Positions 30,718 to 42,800 of a DNA stretch of 64,000 nt are shown piece by piece. The stretch covers positions 12,032,539-12,096,538 of the forward strand of contig NC_051097.1 in NCBI RefSeq assembly GCF_901709675.1, read 5' to 3'. Below the pieces are notes generated by a model. That model saw only the letters and a program-made list of their open reading frames with translations, made no database searches and was not told the origin of the DNA. Origin of the DNA: Syngnathus acus. Taxonomy: Eukaryota; Chordata; Actinopteri; Syngnathiformes; Syngnathidae. Position numbers and translations under genes: made by a program. Position 1 is the first letter of the stretch. Every line of letters starts with the position of its first letter.

Positions 30718-32900
30718 ATGCATGTCTTGATGTCTCGGCGGACGTGCGTGTTGCTGTTGTTGGCTTGCGGCTGCGTTACGCCGCGTGCGGGTGAGACACG
30801 CTCTGCTTGTGGGCGGGCGGGCAGTCGTTTAGCTGCAGTCTTTTGAACGGGGTGGCATGCATCCCCGTGGAGCCAGCCCGTCAACCCTAGACGCATATGC
30901 CTGCCTGCTTTGCTCTGCAATGCTCTGCTCTGCGTCGTGTTCGCCGCGGCGTGGGACGGATGCGCGCGCGTGCGCGCGCGAGGTTGTCAACACTTGCTGC
31001 GGCGAGCGTGAGCGCGATTGTGCGTGTGTTATCGAGCAGCTGTTGAGTGACTCCGGTCCACCTCTTAACAATCGCAGATCCCACCACAGGTCGCAATATT
31101 AGGAACCCCTCCAGCCAGCCAGCCAGCCAGCTAGTTTCCTCACCTTGCACTAGTGGTCGGTCACCAGCCAATGTGACTGCCCATATACAGGGGATAGAGA
31201 AATACTACACCCCCCAGCCAGCCCTCTTGTTCCTTTGAGTTCAGCCTCTCAAAAAGCTTCACTGCGATTCTTCACTAGAGATCGTCTGATTTCTCTTGCG
31301 CTTGTTTGTAAAACCACAAGGTTCTGGCATTTGAACAGGGGTGTGTAAACTTTTGCATCCTCTTTTTTTGTGCGTGTGTGAGCGAGCTGCGAGAAAACGC
31401 GGCGGAAAGGGTTCGGGTTGAAGAGCTTTGGCAAGTTGCGCAATTCCAGCCCGCGGCGGAGAAACCTATCATTGAATTAGCGTCAACTTGACGTCGATGC
31501 CTTGAGTGGATGGATGCATGGATGGATGGATGAACAAGTTTGACTTGCTGTATTCTGCCAAGTTGACCGCTTGAAAGAAGGCATAGCGAGTGATCGTTCC
31601 CTTTGAATTATTGCCAATGTTTAATGTGCTATTTTCTGTGCTATTTTATGTTTTGGTAAAGCGCCTCATGACTGCTTAAGCTACATCAATTCCCATTTGT
31701 ATTCCCATGTGCACGTGTGGCTAAGCGTGTGCGCGCGCGCGCAATAGGTGCACTTGGCTCGTGTTCGTCATCACACCTGAGTGGAGAGAGAATGACTAAA
31801 TGATGTTTGATTAGCGCATCATTTGCGTAATGACAATCTTGTGCTGGTTTGGGGCTTACAAACAAAAATAGCTGCACAGTATATTTTCAAGACATCTAAC
31901 AAAATGTTCACGAACAACCCGTAATATTCAGACAACAAAGTCTCATATGAGCCCAAACGCACACGCGTTGCTGACTCGCAAGTCTGAAGCAGGCTGTGTG
32001 TAGACTCGACAAGGCGTCCACGAGCCACGAGCGTGCGCGCACTTTGGCCACATCTTTACTTCCTCTTAATCGGGAACTTTACACGCACTGAAAGTGAGAT
32101 TAATTCTTTTCCAAATCCTCAACTAGCAGACACAAACACATGCAAGGACACACACAGAGTCACAACACAGCAAATCTTTGCAAGCGTAATCCTCCAGAGG
32201 ATTAAAACGTACGACGATGGCAAACTACTTTCACTCGCTGCGTGAAAGGCTCTTTCGGTCCCTTCAGAAACTTCCAGCTGCTCGGCGACCTTCCAGCAGC
32301 CTGAAGGTTACATCGACTCGTCAAAGGCGCTTCCCCCAGCTGGCCATGTGCGCTGCACGTACACCATCAGCGTCTACGCGGGCTACGGCGTGGAGCTGCA
32401 GGTACGTGACACGTGGTGGTGACGCGGCCGTTCCCAGCTGTCCCAATACTTTTGTGCCTGCCTGCTTTTGCGCGTTCAGGTAAAGAGCGTCAACTTGTCG
32501 GACGGCGAGCTGCTGTCCATCCGGGGTGTGGCCGAGGGCGGGGCCTGGCTGCTGCTGGCCAATCAGACCCTGCTGGTGGAGGGCCAAGTCATCCGCAGCC
32601 CCAGCAACACGCTCGCCGTCTTCTTCAGCTCGCCGCGCGACGCCGTCGGCTCCTTCCTGCTGCACTACCAGAGTAGGTGCCGTTTGCGTCGGCTCTCGAC
32701 ATCTCGTCCCGACTTTGTGATTTCCTGTCATGCCTCCTGCGTGCGCAAGGAGGCATGACAGGAAATCGTAGCTTAGCCGCTAAGGCGTGGGGCAAGAGAA
32801 GAGAGGGAGGACCTATGCTGCCAATTAGCAGCAGCAGCAGCAGCAGAAAAAGAGGATTCAAGAGTTTTTATTCGCCATCAAAAACTCTTGAATCCTCTTT

Positions 32901-32936
<36 letters not shown>

Positions 32937-35900
32937 AAAAAGCAAAGGCGAGCGAGCCATGGTGTCCTAGCTGCCAGCATGAGAAACGTCAAGGCTAACG
33001 CTTTGGGTGGCTTTTCTCTTCCTTGTTGTGTGCCATGCCAGTCTTCCGCCTGAGTTGCTTACTCCCCAAGCGGCCCCACTTTGGGGAAGTGTCCGTGTTG
33101 GACCTGTTGCCCGGCGGCACCGCCCGCTTCCACTGCCACATGGGCTACCACCTGCAGGGGCAAGCGCTGCTCACCTGCGTCAACGCCTCACGGCCGGCAT
33201 GGAGCGGCAAGGAGCCCTCCTGCAGAGGTGGGTGGCACCCCCGCCCAGGATGCCCTGCCCCTTCCCATGAGCGCAGCTCAGTGTAGCCGCCGCCACGGCG
33301 TCCTCTTTCCAGCTCTCTGCGGTGGAACGGTGAAGAACGCCACCCTGGGCCGGGTGCTGTCCCCCTCGCCCCGCCACGGGCCCGATCCCAGGCGGGACCG
33401 CACGTGCTCCTGGTCCCTGGAGGCCGCAGGGGAGCAGCAGCTGCACCTGCACCTGGAGCGCCTCCTGCTGGGACCCGCCGACAGGTGGGTCGGAACGGCG
33501 GCCTCCAAACGATCGTTGACAGTGCCTTTTCCCGCTCAGACTGGTTCTGCGGAGCGGCCTGGATGCCGCTTCCCCGGTGCTCTTCGACTCGGGTCGGAGC
33601 TCGCGCGTCCCCTATGAGGGGCTGATCAGCGAGGGTCCTGCCGTGAGGATCCAGTTCTTCACAGAGCGGCCCGACCAGAACACGGGCGTATTCGACATCC
33701 GTTACGAAGGTTTGTGTCAAGACCGACACCGACGTTTCAGACCCGGCCCCGGCGGGCCTACAGCTGACGTTGTTTGGCTTTTGTCAGTCCGGTAGCGCTC
33801 AAAGCGAATCGCTCCACTCTGCAAAATTGCCAGTTTTGCTTCCCATCCAATTGTCCGTGTAGCGCTTTGGACCGTCGTCCCGGGTTCTAACGGCAGCCCA
33901 TCTCGTCTCGTTTGCACCGACCGACACAGCCTTCGAGCGAGGTCGCTGCTATGAGCCCTACCTCCAGAATGGCAACTTCACCACATCGGACCCCCTGTAC
34001 GGCGTGGGCGCCGTGGTCCAGTTCGCTTGCGACCCGGGTCACGCCCTAGAACAGGGACCGCCCGTCATCGAGTGCATCGGTGCCAGAGACCCTTACTGGA
34101 ACGACACGGAACCGCTTTGCAAAGGTAAACGACTTGGCATCTTGCAACAAACCGAAGCCGGGTGACCCGAGCGAGCGGCCTAGAACGCCAGCGAGATAAC
34201 CCAGAAAAGAACAGCGCCGGCAGCGAGCGACACGAGGCAACCTGGCGACCGGGTCTGCTTTCTGCGTCAGCGCAATGCGGCGGCGACCTGAGCGGACCGG
34301 GCGGCGTCATCTTGTCGCCCAACTGGCCCGAGTGGTACGGCGAGGGCGAGGAGTGCGCGTGGAACATCCACGTTGGAGAAGACAAGCGGGTGCTCGTCGA
34401 CGTGCAGCTGTGAGGGCAACCACACCCGCCGGCGGACTGACTTGACTGACAGGCAGACGGACCGACTGACAGACGGACTGAGCCGACACCAAAGCATCCC
34501 GCGATAGCGTGCATCTTCTCGAAGCTAAGCCGAGCGCTAGCTTTTTCTCCTTCCCACGTCAGTCTCAACATCAGCCAAGGGGACTCGCTGACGGTGACGG
34601 ATGGCGACGAGGGCGCCGCCCGCCTGCTGGGCCGCTACTCGGGGGGTCGCGCTCCCTTCAAGCTCTTCTCCGCCACCCCCGACCTGAGCGTCACCTTCCG
34701 CTCAGGACCGGCGCTGGGCAAAGGGGAGGGCTTCATCATTAACTATATGGGTGAGGCACCAGCCAAAGCAGGAAGCCAAGTTGTCGTCGTCGTCCTCGGT
34801 TGGCCCCTTCACTCTCCCTTTCCGCAGAGGTCTCCCGCAACGACTCGTGCGCTGACCTGCCCGAGATCCAAAACGGCTGGAGGACACGCGCGGACGGCGC
34901 CGCGCGACGCGGCTCCCGCGTCACCTACCGTTGCGACCCGGGATACGACCTGCAGGGCGGCGCCACCCTCACGTGCCAGCCGGACCTCTCGTGGAGCACG
35001 CGGCCGCCATCTTGTCAAAAGAGTCAGTAGCTCTTTCTCAATCGATATATCCCCGGATGCGTTTTGTTCCGCCATTACGCCCTCTTCATATTGAGGAACG
35101 CCCACCGGCTCGCAACGGTGCGAGCGATCGGACGACGAGCCAACGCTCCCAAACGCGGTCATCGGCACGAGTCCGCCGTCGCTTTGTTCAAGCGATCTGG
35201 CCCGTTGAGCGACCCGTGCGTGTGTCTAACCTTGATCTTTTTCTGCTGTGCCAGTCATGTACTGTTCAGACCCAGGTCAGGTGGAGCACGCCTCTCGCTC
35301 CCTGTCGGACACCAAGCTGTTGGTGGGGACCACCGTCCGCTACCGCTGCAGTCCCGGCTACATCCTGCAGGGCGGCGCCACCATCACCTGCTACGGCCGT
35401 GAGCCGGGCACGCCCGTGTGGACTTCGCAACTCCCGCGATGCGCCCGTGAGTCAGTCGCCGCGAGCGACCCCGCCGCGTGTGAAGCCTGCCGACCGCGGG
35501 AGTCGGCTCGGTCGATTGCTTGGCCGCAGGCAGGCCAGCCGGCCGGCCGACTGACTGACTGACTGACTGACTAAAGAGCGATTCCTGATGTCTGTTTACA
35601 TTGCAGCCGAGTACTCGCTGACGTGCGCTGACCCCGGCGTCCCCGACAACGGTTACTCGCTGACAACATCCAAGCGCGTATTCCTGCCCGGGGAGACGCT
35701 GACCTTCGCCTGTTACCGCGGCTACCAGCTGGTTGGGGACGACGCTGTGGAGTGCGTCCAGGGAACCCCCTCCTACTGGAGCGGACCGCTACCCATCTGC
35801 AGGGGTGAGCCGGCAATCCGTCGTTGGTCTTCTTGGTGAATGCTGAAGGTTTTTTTGCTGCATTTGTGACGACGGTGGAGGGATACGGTGGCCACTCGCC

Positions 35901-37178
35901 GTATCAATGAATGAAAAAGAACCGATGCTTGACTTGTGAGTGGAGGGGGAGGGAGGGAGGGAGGGAGGGAGGGAGGGAGGGAGGGAGGGAGGGATGGATG
36001 GATTGCCATTCCGAGACTGATTTATCAGTCCGTTCCACGTCCATGCGTCCATCCGCCTCGGTTGCATTTGTGGAAGGAGAAAGTGGCCCTTAGCTTGACC
36101 TCCGACTCGGCCTGGACGAGAGCGGTCGGTCTGGTGTCATCTGCAGTCCCACTGACGTCACGGTTCAGTCTGTTCCAAAGCAGGCTCTCAAAGGACGCTT
36201 GGGCCAGTCCGGAGCGAGCTTGGTCGTGGCGCACACAGCGCCAAGAGCCATAAACAGGAAGTGTCTGACTTGATGTCTGACTCTGTGTCTTGCAGGTGAG
36301 CCTCCCTGCCTCGCCAACCACGCTTTGGAAGGTGAGTGCGCGTGCGTGCGCGGGTGGGCTCGTTAGCCACTGCGAACGTGTGTTGTCAGTGTCACATGCC
36401 GGCGGCGCGGCAGTGGATGGCGCAAGTTTGGCGTTGGCTGCCTTAGTCCTGCTTCTGCTGATGTCGGCGCTCCTGGGAGGCATTTATGCGCTGGCCACTC
36501 GGTGGGGATTCTCGCCGGAACTGACGATGCGGCTGCCGTCGGCGAGCCCTACCCTAACCTGCGCGTGACGTCGCTTCCCGTCAGGTGTCGCCCCGGCTCG
36601 GACCTGGGTCTGCCCCTGATGTACCCGCACCGTTACCGGCAGATCGTGGCGGAGGGCGAGTTTGACGGCGCCATCTACGAGGCGGGCGGCGCGGTAAGCG
36701 GGCGCCGGCTGTAACTTGGGCTTATCTGACGCCCGTGGCCGTTCAGTTGACCGTAGGGTTGGCGATTCCGACCCAGCTCTGTCCGAGTCCCGTGTGGCAC
36801 CTTGCCTCCAGTGCTGCTCACACTGGGTATGAATGATGCAGCCGGCTAACCCTAACCCTCTGTCAGCCTGCCACCACCAGAGTGTGAGCGCTTTGAGTAC
36901 AAGCGTCTTTGAGTGTCCAAAAAAGCGCTATATACCTTTGATGTATTATTTGTTTAGCTTAGCTTAGCTTAGGCTTGGCTGAAGTTTAACTTAGCTTATT
37001 TTGTCTTAGTTTAGCTTGGGTTGGCTTGGCTTTAGCTTATCTTAGCTTTACCTTGGCTTTAACTTGGGTTTAGCTTAGCTTTAGCTTAGCTTAACTTGGT
37101 ATATCTTGGTTTAGCTTGCTTTATCCCCCTTTTCTGCTTTGTGTGCAGGACTCTCACGAGTATGAAGTGTCCATTTGA
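30718..37178 (+). CDS. sez6l: SEZ6-family CUB/sushi type I membrane protein
   Basis: Neuronal membrane protein family (SEZ6, SEZ6L, SEZ6L2). Exons: 30718 (or 30730)-30790, 32268-32401, 32480-32672, 33042-33227, 33313-33484, 33540-33709, 33930-34124, 34271-34409, 34563-34750, 34828-35022, 35255-35446, 35607-35804, 36296-36331, 36390-36501, 36585-36693, 37149-37178; every phase agrees, about 773 aa. Order: signal peptide (CVLLLLACGCVTPRA), CUB1 (QPEGYIDSS to GSFLLHYQ), sushi 1, CUB2, sushi 2 (CYEPYLQNGNFTTSDP), CUB3, sushi 3 to 5, transmembrane segment (LAALVLLLLMSALLGGIYAL), cytosolic tail ending HEYEVSI. The family ends REYEVSI. The long N-terminal region of mammalian members is missing. The tail LPLMYPHRYRQIVAEGEF looks most like SEZ6L; the exact paralog is not certain. 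Exon 1 is inferred from phase and signal-peptide character. Confidence 0.88.
32719..32767. repeat. Perfect 19-bp inverted repeat (hairpin 1)
   Basis: Arms 32719-32737 and 32749-32767 are exact reverse complements (GATTTCCTGTCATGCCTCC) around an 11-base spacer that can itself pair in part. It lies in the SEZ6-like intron 32673-33041. Confidence 0.97.
32827..32935. repeat. Perfect 43-bp inverted repeat (hairpin 2)
   Basis: Arms 32827-32869 and 32880-32922 are exact reverse complements around a 10-base loop (ATTCGCCATC). The outer part is AGC/GCT trinucleotide repeat, the inner part unique (AGAGGATTCAAGAG). The CTG run continues 13 bases past the paired part. Same intron as hairpin 1. Confidence 0.97.
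35945..35994 (+). repeat. (GGGA)n microsatellite
   Basis: Run of GGGA units followed by GGAT units in a SEZ6-like intron. Confidence 0.95.
36955..37110 (+). repeat. Degenerate TTAGC/TTGGC tandem repeats
   Basis: Irregular repetition of GCTTAGCTTA-like units in the last intron of the SEZ6-like gene. It resembles the CTTAC/CCTAG stretch in ugcg intron 1. Confidence 0.8.
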
Positions 37179-39645
37179 AGAGCGCTGCAATCGCGTTGGC
37201 GGGGTCGTGACCACGCTTCCGGATTCTCATCATTTTCACTTGATGACCTGCAGGTGTTGTTGTTGTGTTTTTGTGCCGCCCAGAAACAGCAAACCAAAAG
37301 AACCACGACCCGAAGAGCCGAACCCTCGGCCACCAGGCGAGATGCCATTTGAAAAAAAATCGAAAAACAAATCCTGAGCTGTTTTCGGCACACATTTGCG
37401 TAAATCTCGAAGCGGTGAAGAAGACGTGCCCAACTAAAAAGTGCGCGTGTGCGCGTGCGTCATACTCGCAGCATACTCGCGTTAAATCAAAGTGTGATTT
37501 TTAAAAATAGAAATAAATGACCGGTCGCCAAGTGCAACTCGGGGAAGAAGTGGGACAATGAGGGTGCTTTGAAATGATATTTGTCAAATTAGGAGCTCTT
37601 ACGATGACCTTGTTTCTTGTTACACACCTTCCTGTGCAATGAATGTAAAGCCACTTCCCATAGAGCCGTCTGTCTGAGCAAGCAAGCGATGCTGAGCCAA
37701 CGAATCTGTTGAGGGAGGGGCTGGCGGACTTCATGTAAATATGTCAAGCGAGGAATTGAAGACTTCCTCATGATGTCATTCATATTCATGTCGTGTGATG
37801 ATGACTGCTGTGCTGTACCTTTTCTTGAGCAGGAGACAAAAGAAATAAATGCGACGTCGTTACAAATGAGCGTGAAAGCTGTCAAACGTCACCGGAAAAC
37901 GAGCTGGGACGATTGCGATGGTCCCGTCGCTGACACATCTTCCGTTTAACGAACGCCTATTTTGCTGCCTGCTGACCAGAAAGCGCCTGTGGCTCCCTCC
38001 TCGAATAGACTGCATTGACTATTTTTGTACACGGGGTGGCGCTATGGGCCAATATAACCCACAGTCTGCGTGGGCTTTTTACTACCGCTCAACGCGCACA
38101 GCTCAAGCCGGCCTCTGTTACGTATATACGTCATACGATAATGAGTTATTAAGCGTTGGATTTAGATTGTTGAACCCAGCTAGCTACAAACAAGTTTAGC
38201 TGTTCCTTTGACCACGTCTGTACCGCAAGTGTCGTCGTGGTTTGCACTAAAATCACCCGCACCTTCAAAATGGCCGCTTGGTAAGCGGTGCATTTTTTAG
38301 GCCCAATGACACAAAGCTATGAACGCTAAAGAAAATTGACATAACGGCAATTTTTCCGAAAGTTTTCGTCCGATGGGCAGATGATTCCTTTAGGTGGACC
38401 ATAAGTGACTGGACTGTATGAATATCTGAGTTGAGCAAGCAAGGATGAAAGCAGGCTGGCTGGCAGGCAGGCAGGCAGGCAAACAGGCAAGCCCGGGAGC
38501 GGTGGCACTGGCCTTCCTGCCGCAGTGTCAGATGAGCGAGCGCGCCGACCGTCATGTGCGCGGCGGCCAAGAGAGGAGCCCTTCATCGTCAAATGCGGCG
38601 CATCCGTGGAGAAAGACGCTGAGGTGGGGCTGCGCTGGCGCACACTCGACCCTTTTGTGCGTGCGCTCTTGCCGGCCGGAAGCACGTGGCCGGCCGCCGT
38701 AGGGCCGGTGGCGTCTCAGCTCGGCGCCACGTACCCGAGGGCCCCGCTTCCGTCGCCCGCCGTGACCTCTGTCCATCCGACGGCGCGGCGATGACAACCG
38801 GCCCGCGCTGCCCAAGCGGGGCGCTGCCCAAACGAGGCGCTCGTGACGTGGGCGCTCTAACCCTTACTCTCCTCGGCTGCCAGCTGTCGTTTGGATGCAA
38901 GCCGACGACTGATGTCAAGAAAGTGCTTGATGGAGACATGCGTCCAAATGGCGGAGATGCGGGCCTGACGACAGGCACCGAGGACAGCCACACGTGTCGC
39001 ACCCACCCATTGCTGGTGGTCGTTGTCAACATAGCGGGCACACTTGAATGGGCAATTTGGTGGGAGCTGCGCTCGTGCATGGCCAGGCCATGAGCGAGGT
39101 TTGACAAGCGGCCTTGGTGTCAACCGGAGCCACCTGCGTGCGTGCATGCGAGGGACGTGGAGCGGGGCTCTGCCCACGTCAGCGCAACATATGGCCGCAA
39201 TCGCCAGGAAGAAAGCCTTGCTTGCGAAGGCATTTTCTGCTGCAGCTGACTACAATGTGACTTCCTTCCTTCCAATGAGAGAAAAAGGGAAGACGACCGC
39301 TGCTTGTTTTTGTTGTTGTTTTTTTACTGCAGCGCATTTCACCACATGCTGCACGCGCATGCACCCGTGCACGGTGTGCTCGCCGACGCCGTGCGTGCGA
39401 AAGGCCAGACGCGCGCCGCGCCGCGCCGCCAGAAAGCAACCGCAGGGATTTGATTTCCAACGTTCAAGATAGAACGCACGAAATCTTTCCATTTACTGCG
39501 CTCGAGAAATAGCAATGAGCCGTTTTGAAAGCAAGGTTTCCTTTTCGGGCGAGAGAATCTTGAAGACAAGTTGGAGGTGGCTTTCCCTCGCAGGATGTCG
39601 GGGGCGGGGCGGGGCCGGCCTGCCCGCCGCCCACGACGTCGTCCC
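37179..39645. other. SEZ6-like 3' UTR and a long stretch without a recognised gene
   Basis: AATAAA signals at 37512-37517 and near 37844 could end the SEZ6-like message. From about 37900 to 39600 I find only open frames without known domains; GGCAGGCAGG repeats lie near 38460. The right end contains GC boxes (GGGGCGGGGC) of the scarb1 promoter. Confidence 0.5.
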
Positions 39646-39651
39646 TATAAA
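39646..39651 (+). promoter_or_regulatory. TATA box of scarb1 promoter 1
   Basis: TATAAA 87 bp upstream of the ATG at 39733, with GGGGCGGGGCGGGGC boxes just before it. Confidence 0.75.
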
Positions 39652-39732
39652 GATGACGGCCCGACGCCCGCCCGGACACCGACTTCGTCCTCCGCCGCAA
39701 CTATCTCCGGATCTCCATCGCATCCCTCCGAC

Positions 39733-39852
39733 ATGGCCGTGGGCAAGTCCAAGGTGGCGTTGGGCTTCATGGCGGCCGGAATTCTCACCGCACTGTCCGG
39801 AGTTATTCTCATTTTTGTGGGCCGGGCCGTCATGAACGATCAGATCATCAAG
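39733..39852 (+). other. scarb1: scarb1 alternative first coding exon 1a
   Basis: Codes 40 residues starting MAVGKSKVALGF and ending NDQIIK, with a GTATGC donor. It contains the cytosolic N-terminus and first membrane span. Confidence 0.85.
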
Positions 39853-42800
39853 GTATGCGTGCGAGGGTGCGTGCGGGGGGGGGGGGGGGGGGTAGAGAAC
39901 CCCCCGCCCATCAGATCGGGTGCGGCTACTCTCTACTACTCTCAAGGTTCGGGGTGCTGGCAAGGCAAATTTCGCTTCGAGATTTAATTGCCACATTCGT
40001 GCAAGGGAAAGTTTGGTAAAAGTCCAACTAAAGCGGCAAATCCGCAGCAAAAGAGGAATGGATCGGGTCTCTAAGGACGCCATTGAACTCGCTTTGAATC
40101 TATAGAACTTCTCTTCTTTGCCTGGAGTGTGAATATATCAAATACTTGTCCAAATGAAGACAATATAGCTCGAAAAATGTTGATTTAGAGGACAGCTAAA
40201 AGGTGCGCGTTTACTCGTCACTCCACATTTCTGAATATACAATTCCAAGTGAGCAAGCGTATTGGTCCAATTAGCTCAGTGGTTCTTAACCTTTTTCCTT
40301 GTTCGCACCCCATTCAATTCATCTACCAGTTCTCGCACCCCTAACCCTAAATAATTATAATAATAATAATTGGTTTACTTTACAGCTATAAGGCTTAATT
40401 AGCATGCCAATTAACACAATGACTTCTTGATTTCCAGAATTTTTCACTTTTTTCGGTTATCCCACCATTATCCCTGAAAAATTGTAAATTTCCCCCAGGG
40501 TATCCTCGCACCCCCTAGGAAGCATTCTCGCACCCCCGGTTAAGAACCACTGAATTAGCTTTTGGTCGGAGAGGAGACGCGGCTGCGCAGCGTGGTGAAC
40601 TCCATTTCCCAGGATGCCTCGCGCGAAGGAGGGGGGGGGGGCGCGGCCAACACAACCGTGAGGTTGCCGCGGCTGGCCGGCTATAAATGAGATGGCGACG
40701 GACGAGCACCTCAAACTCGTTCGTAAGAAAAGTGGCTGGTGGGAGGACTTGACGAGCACTCGAGACGAGCTCCGCGCTCAAGCGCACGTTTCTTTAGCCG
40801 GCCCGCGAGGCTGCTAGCAGGCTAACAGTCAGCTCCAAGGAAAATAACAAGAGCAAGTGCGGGCATGGCGGCGTGCAAAAGGCAAGTGGCGGTGGGCTTC
40901 GTGGTCGCAGGGGTTCTCGCGCTGGTCTTCGGGACCATCCTGGCCATCGTGGGTCCGCTCATCATCGACCAGCAGATCGTCAAGGTGAGTCCCGCGTTCC
41001 CTACGGAAACTGAACGCCGCCCGCCGCAGAGGGGGAAACGTCCGGCCGCCCGACGGCACGTGAACGCAACGAGTCAATCCCAAACTTCGGAGGGCTTCCG
41101 ACGCGCAATTCGCCTCGACCTTTTTCTTTGCATTCCTTTCGACCGGGTCAAGGTGCATTTGTCAGTGCGTGATCGTTCCACATTTTGCTTGAAATGCTCC
41201 CGTGCAGGCGATGATTAAAATGGACATCGGAATTGGATGCGATGCGATGTGTCAGTCAGCAAGAAGTTTGTTTCTCTGCCGGTAGGGAGTAGGGGACAAC
41301 GGCGTTCCACTGAATCATTTTGCTTTTGAAATAGACACTTGATGTCTTCAATGATCCGAAAGAAAACACGTGCCATTTTATGCATATGCAAAATAAGTAA
41401 AGAAACAAGTCAAGGAACCTAGTCTCAAAGTCAACATTTGGGAAGCACACACAGCTATGGAGAATCCAAAACAAAAGGAAATGTTTTCTGAAAGAAAAGA
41501 GAATGCTTCGAAACTCTCATTGAAATTGATGGAAGAACTTTTGGTTATTTTGAGGAGACCCTTCACTTTATTTTCAATCAATGTGCCACGTACCGCTGTA
41601 AGACGAACCCTAACCCTCTGGAGTTGTTTGCTTGCTTGCTTATCTCCCTCCGTTCATCATGTCCGATAAGCTCATTTAGATTAGTTGCCGTAGCGGGCGT
41701 GTCTCGCCCCACCCGCCCATATCGTGGATCCGCCGCAAGGTCGGCGTCCACGAGACTGCGACCGATCCAAAAGTGTACGGCGGGCATGAAAGCAAGCGTC
41801 AAACCCAAAGCGTGTGGTGCGCGCAGAACACGGTGATCGACCCGCAGAACCAGATGACGTACCGCATGTGGAAGGACATCCCGGTGCCGTTCTACATGTC
41901 CGTCTACTTCTTCCACGTCCTCAACCCCAAGGAGGTCCTGAACGGTGAGAAGCCCATGCTGGAGCAGCGAGGCCCTTACGTGTACAGGTCAGAGTGGCTA
42001 CCTTTGTTTGTTTGTTTGTTGGTTTGCCCTAACCCTCCGACGTGACGCCACGGCCTGACCCCACGTCGACCCGTGACCTTGACACGCAGGAAGCGCTGCC
42101 AAAAGGACAACATCACGTTCCACGCCAACAACACGGTGACTTACCTAGAGTACCGGCGCTACTTCTTTGAGCCCGGCATGTCGGCCGGAAACGAGTCTGA
42201 CGTGGTCACCATCCCCAACATGCTGGTGCTGGTGAGTGGCGCGTTGGAAGGGGCGTGGACTTGAGCCGACTAACACCCTGCCCGTCTCATTCAGGGCGCG
42301 GCGGTGATGATGGAGAACCTCCCGTTTGCCTTGCGACTGCTGATCAGCGCCACCTTCAAGTCGTTCAAGGAGGGCCCCTTCCTCACCAAGACGGTGGGCG
42401 AGCTCATGTGGGGCTACGACAGCGGCCTGGTGGACTTCCTCAACAAGTACCTGCCTCGGACGCTGCCCTCCTCCGGCAAGTTTGGACTCTTCAGCGAGGT
42501 GAGGTGCCACCGGCACGCACGCGCGCGGAGGCCCGGCCCGGCACCAGTGACCGACGCTCCGCCCCGCCCGTTGTGCAGTTCAACAACTCCAACACGGGCC
42601 TGTTCACCGTCTTCACGGGTCAGGACGACATTGGCAACGTGCACAGGGTGGACTCCTGGAACGGCCTCACTGAGGTAAGGTCAAAGAGCATCCTGGTGTC
42701 GCATCTTGCATTGCTTTCACCCGCGTGAAGCTTTCCAGCCTTGCGCTGGCTTCGACTACGTTTTGAACCTTCAGCCTGTGCAACAACAGTCGCTCGCTGG

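Noticed and set aside
32217-32483. 88-aa frame starting MANYFHSL
   Set aside because: It overlaps the first CUB exon in another frame and contains its splice acceptor; the CUB frame has clear family similarity.
36840-36860. CCCTAACCCT pairs here and near 40340, 41605 and 42027, resembling telomere repeat
   Set aside because: Only two units each and scattered; expected by chance and in degenerate repeats.
38686-39093. 135-aa open frame between the SEZ6-like gene and scarb1
   Set aside because: No similarity, no domain, no splice partners; GC-rich chance frame.
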